Shown: positions 1 through 11,000 of the stretch, piece after piece | Numbering within the stretch: position 1 is the stretch's first letter | Layout of the letters: every line of letters begins with the position of its first letter | Assembly: GCF_964204645.1 (NCBI RefSeq) | Contig: NC_134025.1 | Coordinates: forward strand, 9,553,001-9,617,000 | Direction of reading: 5' to 3' | Source: Tubulanus polymorphus | Taxonomy: Eukaryota; Nemertea; Palaeonemertea; Tubulaniformes; Tubulanidae | DNA: 64,000 nucleotides | The notes under the pieces: generated by a model | Database searches by the model: none | The model's input: the letters and a program-made list of their open reading frames with translations, nothing else | What the model was told of the DNA's origin: nothing | Program-made: the position numbers and the translations under genes

Positions 1-618
1 TATTATTTTCGTCTTCAGAAAACGATGTTTTTTCGTGGATCTATTCGTGAGAGTCTCTAATAAGATAGCCGTCAATATGTATCACAAACTGGGATATACA
101 GAATATCGTCGAGTGCTGGAGTATTACAGTGGAGAAGTTGATGAAGATGCATACGGTAGGTTTTTATCCGATAAATATTCAAGATGTTTAATCTGCTTTT
201 GACTTATGTATAAAATAGTGTCCTACGATTGGGTACTTGCATTAGATTACAAATCCAACTTTCATCCCCGAATGAGGTATTCTATTTAATTTCGTATTGC
301 TTGTTATGAAATATCGGTGAAAGCATTCATATTTCCAGTCCCTTAAATTTCGTTATGACAAATTTTTACTGCACGTGCTTGAAAGTCTGATATCACGTAA
401 CTCCCTTGTATTTTTCTGAGTAAGAATCATATTGTATTTTTTCTTAACGTACACTTTACAAGCGACGAGAGATTTTTTCGGTTTTCATCCAATTGAGTAG
501 TTCAAACATTACCCATTCATCTTTGTTTCCAGATATGAGGAAAGCGTTATCGCGAGACGTGGAGAAGAAATCTATGATACCACTTCGGCATCCTGTTCGG
601 CCTTCTGACCTGGATTGA
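1..618 (+). CDS. NAA20: NAA20, NatB N-terminal acetyltransferase catalytic subunit (3' end only)
   Basis: Partial gene; the 5' exons lie left of the window. Exons seen: 19-155 and 533-618, joined in phase, stop TGA at 616-618, giving the last 73 residues. The peptide reads FFVDLFVRVSNKIAVNMYHK, then a LGYTEYRRVLEYYS stretch, then DEDAYDMRKALSRD and a tail ending HPVRPSDLD. This follows the known C-terminus of animal NAA20 almost residue for residue, including the second half of the GNAT acetyltransferase fold and the family-specific basic tail. NAA20 with NAA25 forms NatB, which acetylates nascent proteins starting Met-Asp, Met-Glu, Met-Asn or Met-Gln on ribosomes. The intron of 377 nt has GT and AG ends. 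The gene is convergent with the DhaK-like gene. Identification is firm; the start is not visible. Confidence 0.93.
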
Positions 619-1234
619 TAGTAATGAAGACACATAAGTCAATCCAGGTTGAATAGAGAATTTCACGTAACATGAATACAGACTGCCAAATATAGACATT
701 GATGATGTGTTAGGATGTTGTACAAAGGACTCGAGTCGTATCATTCTGTGCTCATTTATTATATGTATGATAATATTAGGAATAGAAATGGACTATTTCA
801 CATGTTGTATTACATACAGTGTTTTTTGATTCGTGCTGCATGAATGTTTTTCATGGATGCATATTCTTTTGATAACGCATGTCTGAGGGAACCATGACTG
901 CAACGATTATGTTCACTGCTTCCCAGAGCGACTGGGCAAGGTTCAGATGAGACCAATATCGAAGGATAGTTTGGATAATGAGGAAAAGATTGATCCGCTA
1001 AAAGTAAGTGAAATGTCTTCGCTCATTTGGAAATATGCTGGTGAGAGCCCTTTTATTTCAATAAGGATCATATGAACATTGAGTTATGATCTCGTAGTAT
1101 CCAAATCATAAAAAATACCGCTCTAAAACATGAATGACTAGAATATTTCAATTTCTAGTTTAAAAGAACAGGTTGCTACACCTTAAAGCACCATTTGAAT
1201 CATTCAATTAATGAAAGTTCCCAAGAAATATTCC
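619..1234. other. Intergenic between convergent NAA20 and DhaK-like gene
   Basis: Should hold the 3' UTRs of both neighbours. An AATAAA on the minus strand lies at 1052-1057, about 180 nt beyond the DhaK-like stop. A possible orphan exon on the plus strand at 927-1003 has a TCCCAG acceptor and a GTAAGTG donor, but I could connect it to no gene. Confidence 0.5.
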
Positions 1235-3517
1235 CTAGCCGGTTTTAAAAATTTTTGGCCAAGATGGAACAGATGTTGGAGCGTCTGAAAAAAAAAAGCT
1301 TGCTGTTAATTTCAATTTTACAACATTTGAGATTTATTATCAGTAATTCATGCATATATGCGAGCCAATCCTATTTCCGTACCTAGATATCTCAAAATTT
1401 CATCAGTGATATTTAGAAGAGTAATCGATGAACCAGACATTTCCAATGTTGTCATTATTCTGCCAGTATAAATTCTCAAAATATTTATTCCTTTATCTTC
1501 TGAAAATAAATGTAATACGGTAAACATATAGTCTCGATATACCTACTTGCCAGAGTTTCAAACCGATTGCTAGGGACTACCTTTTCATTAACTTATATGA
1601 ATCAAGTTGAAGTTGTAATCAAAGAAGAATTTCAGATTCTTGTTAAGGTATGAATGATCACTTTAAAACTTACGTAGATAGTTAACTGCTTCTTTTATGA
1701 TAGTGTACTGTTCAATTTGAGTCATCGATCCAAGATTATTGACTAGCATTACAACTCTTTTATCTACAAATCAATCATGAAGAGATTAGTTTTGCCGATC
1801 GAGAGATTAATATAGAAAATTGTCGCTTGAACTGATAGAGATTTACCCTTCGTTACAACAAAATGTGATTGATTATCTAAATTCAGCATATGATCCAGCA
1901 TTACTTGCACAGTCTCCTTGGTGTTAGTTATCTGTAAATACAGTCATATGTAGATTGCGCCTTAAAACATGAGAATGATTAAATTGGCTTTTAGTTCCGT
2001 TGTTACCTTCAGTGGCTTCACTCCGGGCTCACCATGAGCTCCTGTAAAAATGGAATAACAGAATCTATCTGATTGATTTGAAAATATATGTTGATTGATT
2101 CGATATGTCTGCATAATGATTATAGATTTTACCAAGTCCCAATTCTATTTCATCATCCTTGACATTGAACGTTGGTCTTCCACCGGGCAAACAGCATGCA
2201 GTTAAAGCCATACCAATAGTCCCTTGAAATAGAGATAGATTTGTAAGATATCCAGCATAGATTTATGAAATACATCGAAACATGAATAGATAAACTGATT
2301 GATAAATTATTTTTTATCATAAAACATTGCAACTAATGAACAAATTAATCTTGAAATAGTGATCATAGAAACATACCTAGGCGAGTGCATATTGTACTCC
2401 CAACCCTAACCATCTCTTCTAAGGGTTTGCCAGCCTCACTCATTGCACCCATAATCTGTATGTTTATTATTGAAGAAAGTAACAAAACATCGATGAACTA
2501 ATCAAATATACTAAAAGATATATTAAATGAAATATAGTATCATACCTTGAACATAATGATTTGACCGCTGAGACCTCGGCGACCGGCTGTTTTACTGACA
2601 TTCTCCAGTGCACAGTCTTCGCCAACAGTGACACTTTCTACATTGTAACCTTCTATTTTGGCCTGTTCAGCAGCACATCCAAAATTCAAACGGTCGCCAG
2701 TATAATTTGCCACCAGTAATAGAACACCTAGATAGAATACAATTTTGAAGTCATAGGATTTCGTGTATTTTCTTTTTGCGTATTGAAGTACGGTTTAGAC
2801 AACAGAACCTACAAACCTGAACACCACTGGCTGACAGTTCTGATAGCTGTTAGTATACTGTGTGCTCCGGGAGATGAGAATACTGCTCCAGCAACTGCAG
2901 CTGTCAACATTCCAGGTCCAACATATCCTGTAAAATGAAAAATGTATTACAAACCAATTTACAGGACTGATGACATCCATTGCTGAGTACAGTATCAATC
3001 TACTGCCTGGACCCACCCTTCAGACATTTGACACCTTATTCTAGACTTCACATGTACAGAGGACTTCAGAGATCTAAATTGATGCTGAACTAACAAAATG
3101 GACTACTATAAACACCAAACATTTTATCATCTTACTATCAGTGACAAAAGTCTTGAAGGGTGGTTTCAAGCTACAGTGTTTACCTGTACTATGGTATCAT
3201 GCCACATAGGAAAATTAATTTACCAGTTGCACATGGTTCATGTCCAGATCCACCACCAGTGATTACAGCAACTTTTTCCTTAAGCTGATCCACATCAGAA
3301 CGGATGATGATTTGATAACCTTTAACAAGTTGAACACCAGGATTCACAGCAACATAGCCTTCCAAACTATCTGATACACATCTATATGAAATAAGACCAG
3401 AATCTGGTTACGCAAGCATGGGGATGAATTTATTACTGGGAGAACACTCAGCCTTCAAAAGCAGGCCTACCTATTTGGATTATTGATAATCTTTTTCTCC
3501 ATGTTATTGCGTGTCAT
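1235..3517 (-). CDS. DhaK-only dihydroxyacetone kinase-like protein, truncated paralogue of TKFC
   Basis: Eleven exons on the minus strand, in transcript order: 3471-3517, 3224-3381, 2817-2927, 2546-2727, 2377-2455, 2133-2222, 2007-2041, 1847-1931, 1674-1763, 1383-1499, 1235-1284. They sum to 1044 nt, 347 residues, with every intron GT...AG and phases matching. The start is the upstream ATG; a second ATG five codons later (3500-3502) is possible. The product covers only the DhaK (substrate-binding) half of triokinase: GGGSGHEP at about 57-64 with His62, a KTAGRRG segment, and the substrate-anchoring His225 in GAHGEPG, all present. Sequence and intron positions follow the adjacent TKFC gene exon by exon, except for one extra phase-0 intron inside the counterpart of TKFC exon 7. 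It stops 16 codons into the counterpart of TKFC exon 10, so the ATP-binding DhaL half is absent. In bacteria DhaK works with a separate DhaL; here no partner is visible, so catalysis is doubtful. It could bind dihydroxyacetone or regulate TKFC (inference). Confidence 0.88.
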
Positions 3518-4032
3518 GCATTTGAATCGACTTCAATACAATGCAACACCCACGGGTGATTCAATATTACCCGTAATCAATAGTATTTCACATGAAAAAA
3601 ACTGCGATAACCCAAATGATAAGCGATGACAGCTGAACCAGGTAATGTAAACAAACGTCGCTACGACCTTGAATGAATACTGTTCAGAGAACGATTCGTT
3701 ACAGCGTCGCTTGAACAATTTTTCGAAAAACTACTTCCTGGTTTGTGTCAAATAGACCGAACTGATAACAAACTGGTTTTAATAGATTAATCGGCCTTAA
3801 AAAGAGGTTTGATTGTTATCCAAAAAGTAAAATAGGCTTTTCTTTAATTCTAGTATAGTGATATATCTTTAAGTTGAACTGTCACAGCTGTGATTGAGCA
3901 TATAGCAGTGAAAAAGTCAAAAGGTCGTTTCCTGGTTGTTAATTAAGTTGGGCTATATATCCCTGGATCATTCGATATATAAATTATTTGACTTCATTTG
4001 ACGGACTTGTTTGATAAGTATTACACTCGAAT
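3518..4032. promoter_or_regulatory. Shared upstream region of divergent DhaK-like and TKFC genes
   Basis: The two start codons face away from each other across 515 bp, so this stretch must carry both promoters and 5' UTRs. A TATA-like TATATAAATT lies at 3976-3985, about 48 nt before the TKFC ATG, possibly too close to be a TATA box. No other motif is clear. Shared control of the two paralogues is inference from the geometry. Confidence 0.45.
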
Positions 4033-7000
4033 ATGGCAGAAATTAGCAAGAAAATCATCAATGAAGTGGACAGGTAATTTTAGTACATAGGCTTAGCCTT
4101 TCCCTGTGTTATTGCTTTTTAACTTATCTTGTTATTCAGAAAAACTGGATGAATTGCGGTCTTACTCTCACGAATGTATGGTATTTCATGCATCGTATTT
4201 CTTCATTTCAGTTGTGTTGATGATTGTTTGGAAGGAATAGTAGCTTGTAACCCAGGTTTAAAGCTTCTGGAAGGACATAGAGTAGTAATCCGAGCCGATG
4301 TTGGTGAATTGAGGGCAGCCGGCAAGGTTTGCTTGATCTCCGGTGGAGGTTCAGGACACGAACCTGCTCATGCAGGTAGTAGGAAGATTCACTAGTTTTA
4401 TTAAATAGTATCGAAGCCTACCCATTATTGTCTCCTCATTCAGGCTTTTAATTCAAACTTCATACGTATCCTATGCCTTTATTTAAGGATACGTTGGCAA
4501 AGGCATGCTGACTGCGGCAGTAGCTGGTGCTGTGTTTTCTTCACCCCCACCCGACAGTATTCTAGCTGCTATAAGAGCCGCTGGGAAGGATAATCCAGGT
4601 AAAAACCACCAAAATCACCAGTACTAAAATCAAACATGTTCATTTGGTCCCTTACCATACCTGACCACTACTAATATATAACCCCTAGAATCAAACTGGA
4701 GAGTGGCTTGATCAGATTTAAACACATAACATAGTCTATCTGATGTGGAAAGCAACTCACGATACTCACTTATATATTGTAGGTGGCATCCTTTTGATCG
4801 TAAAGAATTACACTGGTGACAAATTGAACTTTGGCATCGCATCGGAGCGAGCTAAAACCGAAGGAATTCTAGTTGAAATGATTGTTGTCGGGGAGGATTG
4901 TGCACTGACTACCCAGGATAAAACGGCTGGTAGACGAGGACTTTGTGGTACTGTGCTGATTCATAAGGTGCTGTTCTCATAAATGAGTTGATGAACAAAA
5001 ATTGACAACTAATATACTATAGATTCAACACTATGTACATTGAAATCTTTTGCATATAGATAGCGGGTGCAATGGCTGAAGCAAACAAATCATTGATGGA
5101 AATTCTTCGAGTGACTAGATTTGCAGTAGCCAATATGGGTATGGGCTAGTTCTATTCACCCCAACCATGGATTCTAAAAGCACTTCGTTTTAGAGTCCAT
5201 GCCCTAGCTAAATAATTGGCATGAATGCATATTCATCATTTGTCATGTGTTTCAACTGGAAATTAAATTGTTTTTGAAGGTACAATCGGTTTGAGTTTGT
5301 CGCCCTGTAGCTTACCTGGATTTGGACCAACTTTCAATTTAGCAGCAGATGAAATGGAACTCGGATTAGGTGAGTTAATATATTGCCAAACTGCATCAAG
5401 ATTTTTAGCAATTATTCACTAGAAAATGCATGTATATCGTTCTGATCATTAACATGCTACAGGAATCCATGGAGAGGCCGGAGTTAGGAGAATGAAATTG
5501 ACATCTGCTAAGGAGATTGTTAGAATAATGTTCGATCACATGACAGACGTAAATACTGGAACCCATTTAGAGTTAAAAACAGGTCAGTTGTTTTGTCTGT
5601 TTGTTTAGTTCCTAAACCAGTTCCATAGCCATAATGAGATACAAGAGAAATGAGGCATTTTGAAAATTGACTCATGGATTATACATGTATACTAAGGCTG
5701 GGTCCTCAAGTTAACTAATTTCAGTAAAACTCGATTGTGTTGTAGAGTAAAAATCCATCCACAATGAAGAACTGGGTCATAAAAACTTGACTAGATTTAT
5801 TGTTTATGTATTTATTGTAGGTGATCAGGTTTGTTTGGTGGTAAATAATCTTGGTGGAACATCGATGCTTGAATTGAACATCGTAGCTAAAGAGGCTGTG
5901 AATTATCTAGGTATCGGTTGCTGAGATACATGTGTAATTTCAGGTGTAAGCTATGAATGATAAATGTACAAAGTTGATCTTCTTTTTGGCTGTATAGAAA
6001 ACCTTGGGGTTCAAGTGGATCGCATGTACTGCGGAGTATTCATGACATCACTGGACATGTCTGGAGTGTCCTTAACCTTACTTCATTTAGATTCATTACT
6101 GAAGAAATACTTAGGTAGGATTGTTGTCCTCAGTATCAGAGAAATCAGTTACCATTACTATGTTACATTTGCATCACTTTTTCTGCTGCGTTATTGTTTA
6201 GATGCTACGTCGAGTGCATTTGCTTGGATGAAGCCAATGCTCGGAAATGATATGATGGAAAGGATCACTCCAGATAAACTTCCTGCTATAGAATACAACA
6301 TTAACCAGTTAGAAGATATGGAAGGGGACACTATTGATCCAGGTTTGTCAAGTTTGCCATTATTGAACCCATGGGGGTTTTTATGTCTAGATTGTGATAT
6401 ATGAAATTTTTACATATTCGTGTAGAGCTAGCGAAGATTATTTATGAAGCACTTCATCGAATGTGTACTGATCTGATTGATGCTGAAAGTCGACTGAATT
6501 ATCTAGACACTGAAGCAGGCGATGGAGACTGCGGGACTACTCATAAACGAGGAGCTGAATGTATGAGTACATTTTCTTGAATTATCTATTTTTCTTTTAA
6601 TTTTGAAAATTCATTACTATCATTATGAATTGTTTTTGTAGCGATACTTGAACAGCTGGGTCCTGCTGAATCACCAGGATTACCTGTCTCTTGCCCGCAT
6701 GATCTAATTTTGAAACTAGCAAAAATAGTTGAACAGTCTATGGGCGGATCATCCGGTGCTGTAAGTGATGGTACATATGCAGCAGTATATCGGGTTGTTA
6801 TTAAGATGTACATGCATGATAAATTAGTTTTAAGAATTTGCCATTTCCACTGGGTGTTCATTATATGTATATCCAATAATGCCTGTGGTATGTATGTAAT
6901 GAATAAATCCTATTTTTTCCGATTTTAGCTTTACAGTCTCTTTCTTTCTGCTAGTGCTCCTGCTCTACGTATGAATGATTGGCTAACAGCCTTTCAACAA

Positions 7001-8063
7001 GGCATTGCTGCAATGTCACGGTAGGTTATGCGTAATTGTCCTGATTTTTTCCACCTGCCACTCATTAAAGGGATCTTTTACTGATGTGAAAATTTTGTTC
7101 AAAACTTATAGATATGGTGGTGCTGAACAGGGAGATAGGACAATGGTAGGTGCTTGTGATGATGTGTTATTGCTATTCACTTGCATGATTCCCACAGAGC
7201 AGGGAAATTGGGAAAAACTTGGGAATTTTGAAATAATAATTCCCGGTTTGGAAATATTTGGGAATTTGAAAAATTGTCCTCAAATCAGGGAAATATTTGG
7301 GAAATTCATTACATTTCACGTACTGCATTTGCCAAGGGCAACTATCTTCAGTGATTTCCCTTGAAAATCACCTTTATCAACCAGTCACCACTAAAATGTT
7401 GACTGTAGCATGATGATATGTGTTCATTTCCATTTGGGAAAATTGAAAAATCACCCATGAAATACTTGGGAAAAACTTGGGAATTTTGAATTCATATAAC
7501 TGTGGGAACCATGCACTAGTGAATTTCTGCTGATATGTTTTTGAAAATGATTTTTCTCACCATATTTTCAGCTTGATGCATTATTTGCTGCGCATTCTAG
7601 TATGGTGAAGTGCGTTGCCACTTGTTTACCATTCGATCAATCCCTAGAGAGTATCATCAAGGTAATGATACTAATATCTTAAGAATTTGATTGAACATCT
7701 ATATTAAAAAATTCAAAGAACCTATTATTGACTCTCTTAATTAAATCTCTTGATTATTCGGGCTAAATATGTTGTGTTGAAATCTGCCATCGAGTTGTTG
7801 GATCGAAGTCCAAAAAATATGAACTTACAAGTGGTGTTTGAATTGTGACCCGTCTTTCGTTTTATTTGAAGGAAACTGAAGCAGCCGCGCAGGCAACCGA
7901 GAAAATGCGAGCGCAAGCTGGTCGCGCTAGTTACGTGAGCGTCGATCGTTTGAATCATCCAGATCCGGGAGCAGTGGCAGTCTCTATCTGGATCAAATCG
8001 ATAGCCGAAGTGTTAAAACAGCATAAATTATCAGCAAGTTTTCAAGCAGCAATTGTTGAATAG
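4033..8063 (+). CDS. TKFC: Triokinase/FMN cyclase (dihydroxyacetone kinase), full length
   Basis: Sixteen exons: 4033-4073, 4212-4375, 4488-4598, 4783-4967, 5060-5138, 5280-5369, 5463-5582, 5821-5910, 5998-6114, 6202-6342, 6426-6560, 6642-6760, 6929-7020, 7112-7145, 7572-7661, 7872-8063. They sum to 1800 nt, 599 residues, close to the 575 of human TKFC. The N-terminal DhaK domain has GGGSGHEP at 58-65 and the covalent substrate histidine, His226, in GIHGEAG. The C-terminal DhaL domain has the Mg-ATP aspartates Asp407, Asp412 and Asp414 (GDGDCG) and the GGSSGA loop at 459-464. The enzyme phosphorylates dihydroxyacetone and D-glyceraldehyde in cytosolic fructose metabolism and, in mammals, also cyclises FAD to cyclic FMN. 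AATAAA signals follow at 8135 and 8556. A transposon-like insert sits in the intron before exon 15. Confidence 0.97.
5167..5200. repeat. Short palindrome, copy 1
   Basis: ATGGATTCTAAAA and TTTTAGAGTCCAT arms with an 8-nt centre, in a TKFC intron. Confidence 0.65.
7183..7514. repeat. MITE-like insert in a TKFC intron
   Basis: About 332 bp bounded by inverted ends, GCATGATTCCCACAG at 7183-7197 and its near complement CTGTGGGAACCATGC at 7500-7514. The interior repeats GGGAAAAACTTGGGAA and related words several times. It lies wholly inside the intron between exons 14 and 15. No target duplication is clear and no second copy was found in the window. Confidence 0.5.
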
Positions 8064-11000
8064 ACTAATATTTACTGTATTTTATGTGAAATTTAAGAAA
8101 CATGTGCTATTCGGCATGCCACTTTAGAGTCTGTAATAAACGAAATGTTATCTGTATCTAATTATAATGTAAGGACTGTTCCTGAACTTTGATGCATATA
8201 AATTTTTCATGATGATAGAAATGAAAGTTTTTTTATATTGTATAACAAAATAATTTTTGTGTTTTATCATGACAAAAAAATGTATATAAAAGGTCGATAA
8301 ATAGTCAATATGTAGATTGATGAAATCAATTTTATTTTCAGAATGAATTTGTGCTATTTGTAGAAAAAGCTTCTTTTTTCAATTCATTCATGTATATATT
8401 ATGAATACACTCACTGTGCGGAATATATGGGATCTTTGATTTCGAACAGTTGCCACAACTTCTGCTTAGAAGTTTATGTATCTATACTGTCAAACTATAC
8501 GGTGTATATCTCATCAGATAGAATGCTATTTTACACGCTTTACGTTGCGTTGTCTAATAAAGATACCTCAAATTGTGGCACTTGATTTAAAACTAATTGT
8601 GTTTCATTTATCTAGTACGTACGTATGAATGAACTGAACTCGGCACCACGTTTGTTCTTCTAGCCCTTGTTTGGCACTGTCATGCAAATGCAAACGTTTC
8701 GTAAAGAAGCCGCTTTCCCTCCGCGAAGTTCGGTATTTGCTGGATTATGTTTTGTCTGGATACTTCTACGTATTTCTTTTATGTAATTAGCTCAACCAAA
8801 ACAGGTGTTAAAGCGGTATTCGTTCGGCGGCGTCTTAATCGATGTTATACGTGTGTGTATTTACTTCTAGTTGCCTAGTACATATACTTACACGCTCGAA
8901 AACTAACAGTTGTTAATTTGGGGTACCAGGTAGTTTGTTTCTAATCTAACTGCCTGATTTCGAATTTAAAATGGAGGTTTTCAATGCATCTTATTTGTCA
9001 ATTCTGTTAAATGGAAATTCATGATGTACGGGTGGTTTACGTGTAGCCTTCAGGTATATTGTTTGTTTTACCATGGATATATAAGCTTATACGTCCCTGA
9101 CATACGTCACGGATTAACGGTGCGCACACGATAAACCCCATTTATTATGAAACTTAGTAGCTGAAATTGTTTTTGTATCAAGTGCAAATCATCTGAATTA
9201 ATAATAAATACAATTTGTATTTATTTTAGCCCTTTCCAGTGCAAGGTGGAACGCGTTATATTCGCGGACTTTTTGCATTTGCTTCGTTTTAATTGGAGCT
9301 TTTCCAAATATTCTGAGATGATATGTTTGCAAATATTGCGGTACACTTTTCCAAAATATCTGCATAATGTAACCGATTATAAAACACTCGTGATCGCGGC
9401 TTTAGTCGATTAGATTATGTGCCATATTTATTTATATTTCGAAAGTTTATCGAACCCGCCTATGGGTCCAGAAATTGTACCGGTATATTTTATTATGAAA
9501 AATAAAGATATTCTCTAAACTGTGTGTAATTTATACGCTCTGTCTTAAAAGTAGTCATTCAATATTCTGAAACGAATAAATAAACATTTGAATTATCAAA
9601 ATAATATCAGTATTATAGATCATCTCTTTTATGTTATATTTTTGTTGTTTTTGGAACTCGACCATTTTCTCCCGATGTGTGTATCGCGCTCACGTTTCTT
9701 CATTAGAAAATATTTTGCGTGTAAATAATTGGCCTCATCGTTCGCTTACCGATCCTTGTTGATTTTCTTCAATTTCTCGCGAAAACTAGTTTATCTTCCT
9801 GCCTAACCTACCTTTTTTTCCAACAGCTTTCAATGATTAGGGCGGCGAGAGCTGTTGATATTTCTGGTTAAAACGAACGTTTTTTTGCGCAAATTTACAA
9901 AGGATTTGAGCAGAAGGCAGACGTGGACATATGCTACGGATTAAAATGTTCAGAACATCACTTTAGCGATTTAGAGCTTGGAATTCATACCAAGCGATCA
10001 ATTTCGTTCACTTATTGAATTGACAGATTTTGGACAATTTCCAGGAATAAATTGCGCACCCCTGAAGAATAAGTTATTTTCATTCAGCTGCAGGCGTTAT
10101 GTTTAAAAACCTCTTGCCTTCTGACGTTTCTCTGAGTTTATGTTAAACATTTGCCTCATTAAGCGTTCATTTGGATTGTGAAACTACTACAGCCCGAGTC
10201 TCGATCACATCATCCGGAGGATTTTAGGAGGTTAGTATATACATTTATCAAGATCGCTTTACCAACAGTGACTGAGATCAAAAATTCTATTATTCCTTAA
10301 TAAAGTCACAATTCATACATATGATAGAATTTTGAAAATCTAATGGCTATATGAGCATATATACATATACAGATCTTGAAGATAAAATCTGACGAATTTA
10401 GGCATAGAAATTATGATATTTCTTAAGTTATATTTATGTATGTTAAGTTGTTGCGTTTATCGCGACTCTAGTAAATCTGATTTAGTTCTGTATCACAACG
10501 ATCGATGGCGATCGTTTGGTCAAATCCGATTCACCGGGTCATAATGATTTTTTTTCATATATAAGGATATACATTGTTGAGCGAATAAAAAAGTTTCCAG
10601 TTTCTAGGCAGGCGCCATATTGTGGCGGTCCCCATTAAGATTTTAATTCGCACTGTTTTGAAACAAAAGTTTTGATTGAATATTAATCAGCTCTACAGTC
10701 CCTTGATTGATGAACTTAATTTATCCATCACTTAAAAGTAAATTAAAGCAGCTGGTGATTCTTGGGTTTTTCGAAACGTTGAAACGTTGTGAATGCTAGG
10801 ACCGCATGGTTTTTTTACTGTGTATCAAAAAAATTGATTCACCTTAAGATACATCTTATCCTTAGAATCTATAATCTACATTTTTCTGCGGTTAAAGACC
10901 CTTATTTGCAATTTGGGTCCGCGTTTGAATTGTGTGCTTTCCGGGAGATTCGCCCCAGTCCGAGGGTTTGGAACAGTCTCTGAGCTAACATTGGCAGTCG

